From Paenibacillus aurantius (GTDB lineage: Bacteria; Bacillota; Bacilli; Paenibacillales; NBRC-103111), in the NCBI RefSeq assembly GCF_032268605.1, contig NZ_CP130318.1:3134001-3198000 (forward strand): DNA of 64,000 bases. The letters are read 5' to 3'. The position numbers and the translations under genes were made by a program. The notes beneath the pieces are model-generated. The model saw only the letters and a program-made list of their open reading frames with translations, made no database searches and was not told the DNA's origin. Shown here piece after piece: positions 43,545-51,985 of the stretch (its first letter is position 1; every line of letters starts with the position of its first letter).

Positions 43545-45263
43545 TCATTTGATAAGCTGCTTCATCGTGTCCAGGAACCATTTCTCCGACTTAGGGAAAT
43601 CGGCATACGACTGGATCGGCTTCAACAATTCGTCATCCGGGTTTATTCCAAGCGTCTGCAAGAGCGCATAATCCTGCATGGCTTCGGCAAACACTTCCCA
43701 ACGGATCGAGTCGATCGGCCCCTCGGGACCGGGGTACACGACAAACGGGTCCCCATAGGGAGCTTTGCCGCCGGCGGAACCATCCGCAAACGGATCCAGC
43801 ATCTTTTGACACTCCTGGTCATACATGCTGGTCAAGTGATACCAATAATTGAAGCCCCAATGCAGAAAGCCCAAAGTTCCCAGCTTGTAGAAAATGAGCC
43901 CCTGCATTCGGATTTTGGTCAGAATCGTATCGAAAAAGCGGTTAATATATGGACCCTGAGGACTGAGGCAGTAGTACACCCAGTGGGGAATCCCTTTCTC
44001 TAAATAACGGCACGCGCCTGGCGCCTGCGGAACCGGATAATCCACCAAACCCAGAGTGGTGTACACGTCATGATAGAGGGCATCCATTACCTTGATGGTC
44101 GGATCGATTTTCTCCAGCATCTTACGGGCCCGACCGTAGCTTTCGATTGCCTCGGGGTATTCCGGCGGTTCATCGCAAATATGAAACAGGGAGTGGTCCA
44201 GGATGCCTTCTTCGAGCAGAAACTCTTTCATGGCCGGCAGAAACTGCTGCATATAGGCTTGGAAAACGTCCCCCGTCGCATCAAGGTCTTCCGGAAACAA
44301 AAGCTCCATCCTGCCCTCGCGCTCCGTATAGATTCGCGTAGGCGTTCCGGCCGGCATCGGCTTGTCGACCAGATTGCCGTATGTCCAGAAGTGGGTCCAT
44401 TCGAAAAGCTCAAAGCCGATTTCTTTGGCCATGTGCACAAATCTTCGCACACGGCTGAAATCAAACTCGTACTTTCCGGGCCCCTGAGCCTTTACGATCA
44501 ATAATTGAGGCGGCCGGTCCGTAAGCTCTCGCCGAATATTTAAGATAGGAACATAAATGACGTTGCTGCCGTGCTCATACATGTTCTTCAAGTAAGGCCT
44601 CAGTCGGTCGAAAAACTCGTCGCCGAACGGCTCGACCTTATACCAATCGTAAAGACAATCGGCGTTCCACCAATGGGTGACGTGAAAATGCTGCCGCGGC
44701 TTCAGCACTACGTCTTTTACATTGACAACGGCGTTCAAGGTCACGTCTTCCGCTAATCCTTCACAGATTAAGCGGACCCGAATCGTATGCATGCCCGGCC
44801 CGGCTTGCTCCGAAACGTGTAGAGTAATCCAGAAGGCCTGATTGGCGAATGGCCCGACTAGAGCTTGCGGCTCGGGAAAGAGCGGATCCGGAACAAGCCC
44901 CGGGACATGACCTAGTCCATCCCGTTCGGACTCTGCTGTATCATGCGTGATGTACGCCTGCGGGACATAACCAACCCGGCGTACCTGCGGCACAATGCCG
45001 TCATCCCCTTCCACCTCGCAACCGACCGAGATCGGCTGGCCTCTGTGGTTTCGAACGCAGGCTTGAAAGGAAAGTCTGGCTTTGCGGGGCGAGACGAGCT
45101 CGATCTCCGCTCCCCCCGCAGGCTCAGAAAGCGGGTAAACCCGTTGGAGCGAGTTTTGAAGCCAGAAGGCGAGATGCGCATCCTTTCGTACGATACCGTA
45201 ACGGCTATTGGCATCCAGTGGAATTTTCCTTGGTCCTTTTTCTTCCAAATGCCCTGTGTTCAC
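43545..45263 (-). CDS. GH123-like (DUF4091) glycoside hydrolase, copy 2
   Basis: A 572-residue paralog of the next gene, same length and domain order, with the DE pair in SLFHICDEPPEYPEAI. Long shared blocks include YLKNM-EHGSNVIYVPILN and GTPTRIYTEREGRMELLFP. The differences are spread evenly, so this is a tandem duplication that has diverged rather than an assembly repeat. Both lack signal peptides, implying intracellular action. First gene of a probable three-gene unit with copy 1 and the phosphoesterase. Confidence 0.78.
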   Translation of the reverse strand: MNTGHLEEKGPRKIPLDANSRYGIVRKDAHLAFWLQNSLQRVYPLSEPAGGAEIELVSPRKARLSFQACVRNHRGQPISVGCEVEGDDGIVPQVRRVGYVPQAYITHDTAESERDGLGHVPGLVPDPLFPEPQALVGPFANQAFWITLHVSEQAGPGMHTIRVRLICEGLAEDVTLNAVVNVKDVVLKPRQHFHVTHWWNADCLYDWYKVEPFGDEFFDRLRPYLKNMYEHGSNVIYVPILNIRRELTDRPPQLLIVKAQGPGKYEFDFSRVRRFVHMAKEIGFELFEWTHFWTYGNLVDKPMPAGTPTRIYTEREGRMELLFPEDLDATGDVFQAYMQQFLPAMKEFLLEEGILDHSLFHICDEPPEYPEAIESYGRARKMLEKIDPTIKVMDALYHDVYTTLGLVDYPVPQAPGACRYLEKGIPHWVYYCLSPQGPYINRFFDTILTKIRMQGLIFYKLGTLGFLHWGFNYWYHLTSMYDQECQKMLDPFADGSAGGKAPYGDPFVVYPGPEGPIDSIRWEVFAEAMQDYALLQTLGINPDDELLKPIQSYADFPKSEKWFLDTMKQLIK

Positions 45264-45295
45264 CCCTTCACCTCCTTATGTGAGATCGTTTATGG

Positions 45296-45982
45296 TTAAC
45301 GCATCAATTGTTTGTGCCCGGCTAACCGAATAAACCAGGCTCCCGCAGCCAGTACGAATACCGATGCTGCAATCCAGAGGAAAGCCCGATTTCCCGATTC
45401 CCGCTCCGAATGTCCTCCCTGCGCCTCACCGGAGATCCCGTTAATCGTTCCTTGGAGCACGCTGCTGCCTTTCGAGAAAATTTTATCTTTGCTGGTGCCC
45501 GAAGCTTTCACGGCGGCAAAGTTTTTATGATCGTTATCAAACTCGTTGAAATAGAGGCGATAATCGACTTCATAGCTGCGGACAGGCTGATCGAATGTGT
45601 ATCGGTAAGCAAACCGGATTAAAGACTGTTCGTTTCGTTTCACCTCCGATGCGCCCGTCAGCTCCGGCTTTCCTTGTATGCCGTCAGCGCTGACCGTAAT
45701 GTGATCGGCCATAAATTCCTGAATCATCGTCGTATTGTCCCATTCCTTCTTATCGACCGTACCATTCCCGTCTTGATCAATAGGCAAATAGGCAAGGAGC
45801 TGATCATGATCGAGGAGCAGCTCATAGTCAATCGTCCGGCCGCTGATCGAAATCTCCGAATAGCCTGCGGTCCCGAAGGAATGGGCGTATAGGGAAGGCG
45901 GCATCGCGTACAGGAGCAGCAGGACAGCCAACAGGAGGAAAGCGGCAAGGAATCGGCTATACACACGAAGAGCTCCTTTCAT
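45296..45982 (-). CDS. Membrane-anchored protein with EF-hand-like loop, paired with a HupE/UreJ protein
   Basis: A 228-residue protein with an N-terminal signal/anchor helix, an extracytoplasmic beta-rich domain, and a second helix near the C-terminus (ASVFVLAAGAWFIRLAG). Residues near 75-87 form an EF-hand/dockerin-type calcium loop, DQDGNGTVDKKEW. The ATG at 45982 is chosen; a longer frame would overlap the HupE/UreJ gene. Function unknown. The gene order with HupE/UreJ_2 suggests a two-part membrane system, possibly for metal handling. Confidence 0.65.
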   Translation of the reverse strand: MKGALRVYSRFLAAFLLLAVLLLLYAMPPSLYAHSFGTAGYSEISISGRTIDYELLLDHDQLLAYLPIDQDGNGTVDKKEWDNTTMIQEFMADHITVSADGIQGKPELTGASEVKRNEQSLIRFAYRYTFDQPVRSYEVDYRLYFNEFDNDHKNFAAVKASGTSKDKIFSKGSSVLQGTINGISGEAQGGHSERESGNRAFLWIAASVFVLAAGAWFIRLAGHKQLMR

Positions 45983-45990
45983 TCGGCAGA

Positions 45991-46545
45991 TTAGAAGATC
46001 GTACGCTCTACAAGCCAGACCAGACCGAAAATTCCTGTTACCAAAGCCAGTGCATGCTTGAACCATTCTTTTCGGGTCGTTTGCCTAAGCAAATAGTGCA
46101 GCACCGGAAGGATGATCAGGAGAACCGCCAGCTGGCCGATTTCCACGCCTAAGTTGAAGGAAAACAGAGCAAGCGCGAAATTTGAGGAAGTGAAGCCTTG
46201 CAGCACCCCGGCGAAGCCAAACCCATGAATAAGCCCGAACGGCAAGGTAAGACGCCATCGGCCGGCGAGGGCTGGACGAAACAGGCTCTCTAACGAGACA
46301 ACTACGATGCTCAGCGCGATAAGAGGCTCGATGATAGAGGATGGCAGCGAAACAAGATCCAGGGAAGCCAGTGCCAAGGTTAGGCTATGCCCGATCGTAA
46401 ACGCAGTAAGAATTTGGATATAATGCGCCGGCTTCCCCGTCCCGATCATCACGGCAAGCAGAAACAGGAGATGATCATATCCCGTCCAGATATGCTCCAC
46501 TCCCAGATTCACGTAATCCCAGAAGCTGCTCCACTCCACCCTCAT
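45991..46545 (-). CDS. HupE/UreJ_2 family membrane protein
   Basis: A 184-residue protein with about six membrane helices. The family signature VNLGVEHIWTGYDHLLFLL is at residues 12-30, and a second His-bearing motif, LTAFTIGHSLTLALA, follows. HupE/UreJ proteins are linked to nickel or cobalt transport for hydrogenase and urease, but the UreJ_2 branch is found without those enzymes and its ion is unknown. It ends eight bases before the EF-hand-like gene starts, so the two are coupled. Confidence 0.8.
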   Translation of the reverse strand: MRVEWSSFWDYVNLGVEHIWTGYDHLLFLLAVMIGTGKPAHYIQILTAFTIGHSLTLALASLDLVSLPSSIIEPLIALSIVVVSLESLFRPALAGRWRLTLPFGLIHGFGFAGVLQGFTSSNFALALFSFNLGVEIGQLAVLLIILPVLHYLLRQTTRKEWFKHALALVTGIFGLVWLVERTIF

Positions 46546-46594
46546 CCACTCCCTCTTCCTTGTCCGGGCTGCATCCCTTTCCCTCGTCTCCGGC

Positions 46595-47479
46595 TCAACC
46601 TACAATCTTTTCTTCCTGGTCTTCCCCGTTCTCCGTAACCACTTCAATCTGCTTTCCATCCGACACCAGCATAATGTTCCCGTGAATGCCGACGTGATAA
46701 GGCTTCACTCCAAGTGATCTATACCGGGCGAGAATTTCAGCCGTAACCGGATTGTTACGGTGAAAGCTGACGATTGCCACTTGCGGATTAACCGACCGGA
46801 TGTAGGCGACCGAGCTGGAGGACGTGCTTCCGTGGTGCGGGGCATGCATGACATCGGCTTGTAAATAGGCTCCATATTTCTCGATAAGCAGCTGTTCCCG
46901 TTCTTCGTAAATATCGGTTGAAAAAAGAAACGAGTTGTTCTTATAAGTCACCTTATAGACCATGGAATGGTTATTGAGGATCGAATCGTACCGGTATTCA
47001 AGCTCGGAAAGCTTAAACTCCTTCTCCGGGCTCAGCACTTCAATCGAGACATCCGCCCCTAGTGAGAACTTTTCTCCCTCACCGACAACATGACGGGAAA
47101 TCTGCTTGCGGGCCAGCACCTCTTCGGCGTCCCGGTACGCATCCGAATATAAATTCTCAAGCGAAACGTTAATCGTGTAGAGTTTCTTAACATGCTTCTC
47201 CTCGAGAATGCGGGCCATCCCCCCAACATGATCACCGTGAGGGTGAGTCAGCAGAACGAGATCAATCGTTTCCACTCCAAGCCGTTCCAAATATTCGAGT
47301 ACCTGGTCTGCCGTATGCGACACCCCCGAATCGATAAGCATCGTCTTCCCGTCAGGCGAGCGAACCAGGATGCAGTCTCCGGTCGGGTATTCCCAGCGCA
47401 TGCACAAATAGCGAACCGTAAAAAGCCCTTCCTCCCGCCTACGGTCAAAAATATGGCTATCGTTCCGGATCAAGCCCAT
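46595..47479 (-). CDS. ComEC-like metallo-beta-lactamase-fold hydrolase, stand-alone
   Basis: A 294-residue protein. The metal motif LLTHPHGDHVGG is at about residues 77-88, with later ligands in FSTDIYE and VMHAPHHGSTSSSS, as in the C-terminal domain of ComEC/Rec2. Here the domain is free of membrane helices or signal peptide, so it is cytoplasmic or loosely attached. Such proteins may act on nucleic acids or nucleotides. GGGAGGTGG precedes the ATG at 47479. It is followed by the HupE/UreJ gene. Confidence 0.82.
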   Translation of the reverse strand: MGLIRNDSHIFDRRREEGLFTVRYLCMRWEYPTGDCILVRSPDGKTMLIDSGVSHTADQVLEYLERLGVETIDLVLLTHPHGDHVGGMARILEEKHVKKLYTINVSLENLYSDAYRDAEEVLARKQISRHVVGEGEKFSLGADVSIEVLSPEKEFKLSELEYRYDSILNNHSMVYKVTYKNNSFLFSTDIYEEREQLLIEKYGAYLQADVMHAPHHGSTSSSSVAYIRSVNPQVAIVSFHRNNPVTAEILARYRSLGVKPYHVGIHGNIMLVSDGKQIEVVTENGEDQEEKIVG

Positions 47480-47505
47480 ATCTACCACCTCCCGCAAAAT
47501 AGAGA

Positions 47506-47570
47506 GAGCCGCAGTGTACCCTCAAACTAAAGATCCCTTTCTGTCTTTAGGAGGAATTGTACCGTGGCTC
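47506..47570 (-). terminator. Long hairpin after the catabolic cluster, probable terminator
   Basis: GAGCC (47506-47510) pairs with GGCTC (47566-47570), extended by GTAC pairing, and an inner CTAAAGA/TCTTTAG stem (47527-47533 with 47544-47550). A T-rich tract follows on the minus strand. It separates the RraA gene from the metallo-beta-lactamase gene. Confidence 0.5.
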
Positions 47571-47588
47571 TTGATGTCCGGCTTTGTA

Positions 47589-48260
47589 TTAAAGAACTCC
47601 GTACTTCTCGTAAACGTCCCGCAGCAGCTTTCCTTCAAGCAGCTCCCGGCGGGTGTTGTTCTCGCGTTCCACCTTTTCCACCGCCCGCTCTACGGTATCG
47701 TAAACGACCGCGGCCGGGATAACCGCAACCCCGTCGCTGTCCGCGAAGACCAGATCGCCCGGCTGCACGAGGATGTCTCCGACTTCTACCGGGCAATCGT
47801 AGTCGATGACAAGTCCGCGGCCGCGCGAATCCACTGGTTTGAACCCCGTGCAGAATACCGGGAAACCGAGCTCCTTGATTTTCTTCGTATCCCGGATGAG
47901 ACCGTCCACGATGGCACCCCGGCCGCCGCGCATATGAGTGGCGGTCGAGAGAAGCTCGCCCCAAATCCCGTTATTCTTGGATTGGTTCGTACAAACGACC
48001 GCGACTTCGCCCGGCTTGATGCTGTCCATGGCGCTAATCTCGGTGTCATACGGTTTCTCATGCACGTGATACACATCGGCAGCCAGGATGGTCTTGGCTC
48101 TGCCCACGATGACCGTATCGTCTACGATAGGCCGCAGCCGTTCGTTCATCGCCTGATTCCGGTAACCGAGTTCATCGAGCGTATCGCAAATCACTCCTGT
48201 ATAAAGCTTCTGACTCATAAGCTCGAAGAGCTCCTCGTCTGTCATTAGAGCCTTGCCCAT
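47589..48260 (-). CDS. RraA-like protein / HMG-CHA-type aldolase
   Basis: A 223-residue protein of the RraA/LigK group. Landmarks are YTGVICDTLDELG, the phosphate/acid pocket GRGAIVDGLIRDTKKI (the Arg-Asp pair is the aldolase signature), and VQPGDLVFADSDGVAVIP. Members with this Arg-Asp cleave 4-hydroxy-4-methyl- or 4-carboxy-4-hydroxy-2-oxoacids or decarboxylate oxaloacetate. AAGGAGG lies before the ATG at 48260. Last gene of the catabolic cluster; it may release pyruvate at the end of the pathway. Confidence 0.82.
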   Translation of the reverse strand: MGKALMTDEELFELMSQKLYTGVICDTLDELGYRNQAMNERLRPIVDDTVIVGRAKTILAADVYHVHEKPYDTEISAMDSIKPGEVAVVCTNQSKNNGIWGELLSTATHMRGGRGAIVDGLIRDTKKIKELGFPVFCTGFKPVDSRGRGLVIDYDCPVEVGDILVQPGDLVFADSDGVAVIPAAVVYDTVERAVEKVERENNTRRELLEGKLLRDVYEKYGVL

Positions 48261-48273
48261 GCGGTTCCCTCCT

Positions 48274-49293
48274 TCAACATTTGGCATCGGATCGTGATAA
48301 GTGCGCTTGGACTCCCTGCTCCATGGCCTTCGTGAGAAGCAAGCTTTGAAGCCCCTCCTCGGTTCCCGGAACGCATGGCTCGTCACGTCGAATGCTCACA
48401 ATAAATTTTGACAGCTGAATGCGGAAGCACGAAGCCGCCCAGTCTTCCTCCAGACGAACGGTCTCGGTCTTCGTTCCCGTGCGCAGGCTCACGTATTGTT
48501 CAAACCGATCGAATACCGCGAGACCGAGCGGGCCGGCAACTTCAAATTCCCCTTTGGGAAAATGGGGCAGAAACCAGCCGATCTCCACCTTGGCCATATC
48601 CCCGTTCTCGAAACGAATGACGGAGACGTCGTAATTGGAGGTGGGAAACTCCGGTCTTGTTTTCAAGCCGTACGATTCCACGCTTGCCACCTTCGATTCC
48701 GCCAAAAAATGCAGGAAATCGGCCACATGAGCCCCGTCATGCACCGACGGAGAGCCGTGCTGCATGGTTCGGAATAGGCGTTCGTAATGCTCGGGATGGC
48801 CTTCCGGATCCCACACCTCATCAAAAATGCCCAGCCGGAATACAAGAGGCGCGCCCAGCCGGCCTTCCCGGATCCACGAACGCAGCGATTCCAGAAGGGG
48901 ACCGTGACGGTACGTAAAGCCTACCTGCACCCTTTTCCCCGTCTCCCGTTCCGTTTCCTGGACCAGCCTCGCTGTGTCCCCGTCGACCGCCATCGGCTTC
49001 TCGCACAAGACGTGCTTGCCGGCCCGCAAGGCTTCCATCGTGATGAGCGGCGTCACCCAGGGCGGTGTCGCAACAATAACCGCATCGATATCATTCCTTG
49101 CGAGCAGGTCCTTATAATCCTTCTCCACCGATGCCATCGGGTATTGGGCAGCCACCGTTTCCGCACGCGAAGGGTCGGCATCGCATACGGCAAGCAGCAT
49201 GGCATCGGGATGGGCGTGAATGGTCGGGATATGCCGGCTAACCGCGATATCTCCGCATCCGATCACACCCATACGAATCGGCCGATCCAGCAT
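48274..49293 (-). CDS. Gfo/Idh/MocA family oxidoreductase
   Basis: A 339-residue NAD(P)-dependent dehydrogenase. The nucleotide motif is GVIGCGDIAVSRHIP, the family signature is CEKPMAVDGDTA, and the C-terminal domain has HDGAHVADFLHFL with the catalytic-type His/Asp. Substrates in this family are mostly sugars and inositols; a few members oxidise ring-cleavage semialdehydes. It starts 17 bases after the RidA gene. The oxidised intermediate of the pathway is unknown. Confidence 0.84.
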   Translation of the reverse strand: MLDRPIRMGVIGCGDIAVSRHIPTIHAHPDAMLLAVCDADPSRAETVAAQYPMASVEKDYKDLLARNDIDAVIVATPPWVTPLITMEALRAGKHVLCEKPMAVDGDTARLVQETERETGKRVQVGFTYRHGPLLESLRSWIREGRLGAPLVFRLGIFDEVWDPEGHPEHYERLFRTMQHGSPSVHDGAHVADFLHFLAESKVASVESYGLKTRPEFPTSNYDVSVIRFENGDMAKVEIGWFLPHFPKGEFEVAGPLGLAVFDRFEQYVSLRTGTKTETVRLEEDWAASCFRIQLSKFIVSIRRDEPCVPGTEEGLQSLLLTKAMEQGVQAHLSRSDAKC

Positions 49294-49310
49294 GACCGTG
49301 TCCTCCTTGT

Positions 49311-49691
49311 CTAGTCTCCTTTAATGGCCGTGCATTCCACTTCCACAAGGAAGCCGTTCAACTGGCATGCGACAACCGTTCGGGCCGGAAAGCTTCCTTC
49401 GAAATACTGCCCGAACACTTCGTTGAACCCGCTCCAATCGCCGATGTCGCTCAAGTAGACGGTAGCCCGAACGATATCATCCATCGTGAACCCGTTGTCT
49501 TCCAGCAAATGCTTAATATTTTTCATGGTCATGTGAGTCTGATCCGTGATGTTATCGCCGACCAGTTGCTTCTCCCGGTCGAACGGGCCGAAGCCTGACA
49601 AATACAAGTGACTGCCGCGAAGCACGGCAGACGAATAGTTGCCGAACGGCGTATGGACGCGTGGTGATTCCAGAATTTGTTTAGAACTCAT
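49311..49691 (-). CDS. RidA/YjgF family deaminase
   Basis: A 126-residue protein of the RidA family. The conserved Arg is in FPARTVVACQL and the C-terminal acid motif is VEVECTAIKG, which fits the active Rid group that hydrolyses enamines/imines. Its presence in the cluster hints that the pathway makes a reactive enamine, so the substrate may contain nitrogen. GGAGG lies before the ATG. Confidence 0.83.
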   Translation of the reverse strand: MSSKQILESPRVHTPFGNYSSAVLRGSHLYLSGFGPFDREKQLVGDNITDQTHMTMKNIKHLLEDNGFTMDDIVRATVYLSDIGDWSGFNEVFGQYFEGSFPARTVVACQLNGFLVEVECTAIKGD

Positions 49692-49711
49692 GGGTGGAAC
49701 CTCCTCTTGGC

Positions 49712-50461
49712 TTAAAGTTGATCGGAAAAGGCTAGAAGCTTGTCGGAGATCGCGGAAAAAAGCCGTTCCCCCTTCTCCTCAGACGCGAGCGTCGGCCGGC
49801 CGAACACCCCGGACGCCGTCAGCTCCCGGAAGTTGAACACCCTGGCTGCGGGGCCGCCATGCAGCATATCCTGCCGGAACAACGGGCTGTCCGGTTGACG
49901 GCCGTCATCCTGAATGCGATCCTTTCGGACCTTGTCTCCATCCAAAAAAAGATACAAAGACGTCTCCAGCTCACAGGCGTGACCCAGGCCGCCAAGTCCC
50001 GATTCCCGAATGCTTTCAATTTTCTCCCTCGCGATCGTCCAATAGTCCGATGCTATGACAGCAACCTTATCATGCTCATTCTTCAGTTCTTGCAGCACGA
50101 TCGAAAGAGGACTCCGGTTGCCGCCGTGACCGTTAAGCAGCCAAATGCGCTCGGCTCCCATGCCGATGAACGACTTGCAGACCGATACGAGCATTTGAAT
50201 ATAGACCTGGTGATGCAGCGACAAGGTGCCCCCGAACGAGAGATGGTGCGGGGAATGGCCGAGCCACACGGTAGGCGCGAGCAGCAGCGTATCCGGCTTC
50301 CGGAGTTCCACCTCTTCCGCCAGCTTCGTCACGAGCCGCGTGTCGGTATCAACCGGAAGATGGGGGCCATGCTGCTCCATCGCCCCGGTGGGGATGAGCA
50401 CGATCGTCCGGCTGTAATCCACTTCCTTCAATTCCATCCAGGTCATCTGTTGATAAATCAT
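49712..50461 (-). CDS. Creatininase family amidohydrolase
   Basis: A 249-residue metal hydrolase. Metal-binding motifs are AMEQHGPHLPVDTD, LNGHGGN and the later ACELETSLYL. The family opens cyclic amides (creatinine) or deformylates riboflavin intermediates (ArfB), and several members sit in sugar-acid clusters. The ATG at 50461 fits the family start. It ends 20 bases before the RidA gene starts, and a cyclic amide fits an enamine-handling neighbour. Confidence 0.82.
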   Translation of the reverse strand: MIYQQMTWMELKEVDYSRTIVLIPTGAMEQHGPHLPVDTDTRLVTKLAEEVELRKPDTLLLAPTVWLGHSPHHLSFGGTLSLHHQVYIQMLVSVCKSFIGMGAERIWLLNGHGGNRSPLSIVLQELKNEHDKVAVIASDYWTIAREKIESIRESGLGGLGHACELETSLYLFLDGDKVRKDRIQDDGRQPDSPLFRQDMLHGGPAARVFNFRELTASGVFGRPTLASEEKGERLFSAISDKLLAFSDQL

Positions 50462-50471
50462 GGCGGAGCAC

Positions 50472-51233
50472 CTACCCCTTCGAGCGAGTCTCGAATTTGG
50501 CCAAGAGCTGACTGGCGTTGCGGTACAAAATCTTCTCCTTCCAATCATCGGAGATCGGCAGATGATCGATCTGCTGAATGCGCTCCTTCGTATCCCGTTT
50601 CGAGGCAAGGGGGTAATCGGAGCCCCATACGATGCGTTCGCCGCTCATTCGTTTCGCAATTTCCGTCATGCCCCAATGCGGACAGCCGCAGAAGCAGAGC
50701 CACATATTGTCGTATTGCAAAGCGGAAAGCATCGACTCGCGCCATAGATCGTTCAAACCGCTATGGCCCATCACCACCGTCAGCTCGGGGTTGCGTCTCG
50801 CCACCTCGGCGATCTGGAACGGTTCCGTATAAGGCGGAGTTCCGTCGTGGAAGAAAAACAAGGTCTTGCGGGCGTTCGCCTCCGCCGCCACTTCCATGAA
50901 GCAATCCTCCAGCGGGCTGAACGCTTGCAGCCAAGGATGGAACTTGATGCCGATCATGCCTTGGGACAGGCAGCGGTCCATCTCGCGTACGGCCGGTTCC
51001 ACGAGCCGCGGGCTAAACGTGCCGACCCCGGCAAAACGGTCCGGGCGCTTCGCGATGACGTCGAGTATGCGGTCGTTGTCTTCTTCCCAGTTGCTGAAAA
51101 AGCCGTCAAGCGGAAGCAGCAGGCTTTTCTCAATCCCGTTGCTGTCCATCTCCTCCAGAACGGTATCCATGCGTGACGCTTCTTTATAGAAGTAAAGCCC
51201 CCCGGAGTAATGGGTATGAAAGTCGATCACCAT
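50472..51233 (-). CDS. Amidohydrolase-2 family protein, paralog 1
   Basis: A 253-residue TIM-barrel metal hydrolase. Metal motifs are VIDFHTHYS at the start, GIKFHPW, FFFHDG, VVMGHSG and WGSDYP. The family covers sugar lactonases, 2-pyrone-4,6-dicarboxylate hydrolase and metal-dependent decarboxylases. It starts one base after the stop of paralog 2, so the two are tightly coupled. Confidence 0.8.
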   Translation of the reverse strand: MVIDFHTHYSGGLYFYKEASRMDTVLEEMDSNGIEKSLLLPLDGFFSNWEEDNDRILDVIAKRPDRFAGVGTFSPRLVEPAVREMDRCLSQGMIGIKFHPWLQAFSPLEDCFMEVAAEANARKTLFFFHDGTPPYTEPFQIAEVARRNPELTVVMGHSGLNDLWRESMLSALQYDNMWLCFCGCPHWGMTEIAKRMSGERIVWGSDYPLASKRDTKERIQQIDHLPISDDWKEKILYRNASQLLAKFETRSKG

Positions 51234-51234
51234 G

Positions 51235-51972
51235 TCAGCGGCCTCCCCTGCTCAGCAGCTTCTTCATATTGTCATAGCCGATCATACGGCGCTGCTCCTC
51301 GGTAATCTCCAGATCCAGGAGCTTGCCCGTTTCATGCTGAATGGACAAATAGGGAGAGTCCGTCGAGAAAATAACGCGTTCGGCTCCGAACAGCTCAATC
51401 GCATTCTCAATCGAAGTCAGCATGTTGTAGGCGGTATCGATGTAGATATTGCCCGATTTCTGTACGGAAGGAACCGCATCGATCCAGAAGTCCGGGAAGC
51501 CAAAATGTCCTTGTATGAATACGCCTTCCGGGTATAGATCGGCCACATAGGAAAGTGCCATGGGAAGGGAAGAAACCGGCGTCCCTGTGGCTATGTAGAT
51601 CGGCAGTCCGTAGGAGACGGCCTTCTCAATGACCGGAAGGATGAAGGGGTCCGTCAGCTGGTAGCCCTGGTATACCGGATGCAGCTTCAGGCCGCTCATC
51701 CCGCTCTTGGCGCAGCGCTCCAGCTCGTCCAGAGCTTGGTCGCCAAACCAGGGATTTACGGTACAGAAGGCGGCGAACCGGTCCGGGTGTTTCTCCGTCA
51801 ACCGGCGGACGTAGTCGTTGCCTTCCCGGTTATGAACCGCAATCGCTTGATCCCACGGCACGATGACCGCCGTCTCAATCGCATAGCGGTCCATCTGCTC
51901 CAGCAGCTCCTCCTCCTCCATTCCGTTCATCAATCCCTTGCCCACGTGACAGTGGGCGTCTATCCATTTCAT
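51235..51972 (-). CDS. Amidohydrolase-2 family protein, paralog 2
   Basis: A 245-residue barrel hydrolase with WIDAHCHVG, LKLHPVYQGY, IQGHFG and FSTDSPY. Compared with paralogs 1 and 3 the third and fourth motifs are altered (IYIATGTP instead of a His motif), so its metal site or reaction may differ. It begins 13 bases after the enolase-superfamily gene and is followed one base later by paralog 1. Confidence 0.8.
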   Translation of the reverse strand: MKWIDAHCHVGKGLMNGMEEEELLEQMDRYAIETAVIVPWDQAIAVHNREGNDYVRRLTEKHPDRFAAFCTVNPWFGDQALDELERCAKSGMSGLKLHPVYQGYQLTDPFILPVIEKAVSYGLPIYIATGTPVSSLPMALSYVADLYPEGVFIQGHFGFPDFWIDAVPSVQKSGNIYIDTAYNMLTSIENAIELFGAERVIFSTDSPYLSIQHETGKLLDLEITEEQRRMIGYDNMKKLLSRGGR

Positions 51973-51985
51973 CTCTTCCCCCTCC

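Noticed and set aside
41805-45263. Possible assembly duplication of the GH123-like gene
   Set aside because: Differences are spread evenly at DNA and protein level and the flanks differ, so this is a true diverged duplication.
47506-47570. A T-box-like stretch (GAGGGTACACTGCGG) before the metallo-beta-lactamase gene
   Set aside because: The core lacks the GGTGGNACC pattern and there is no Stem I; it is better explained as part of a long terminator hairpin.
49859-50899. A 346-codon plus-strand open frame opposite the creatininase and amidohydrolase genes
   Set aside because: It spans two real genes with correct motifs on the other strand and their junction, so it cannot be the coding frame.
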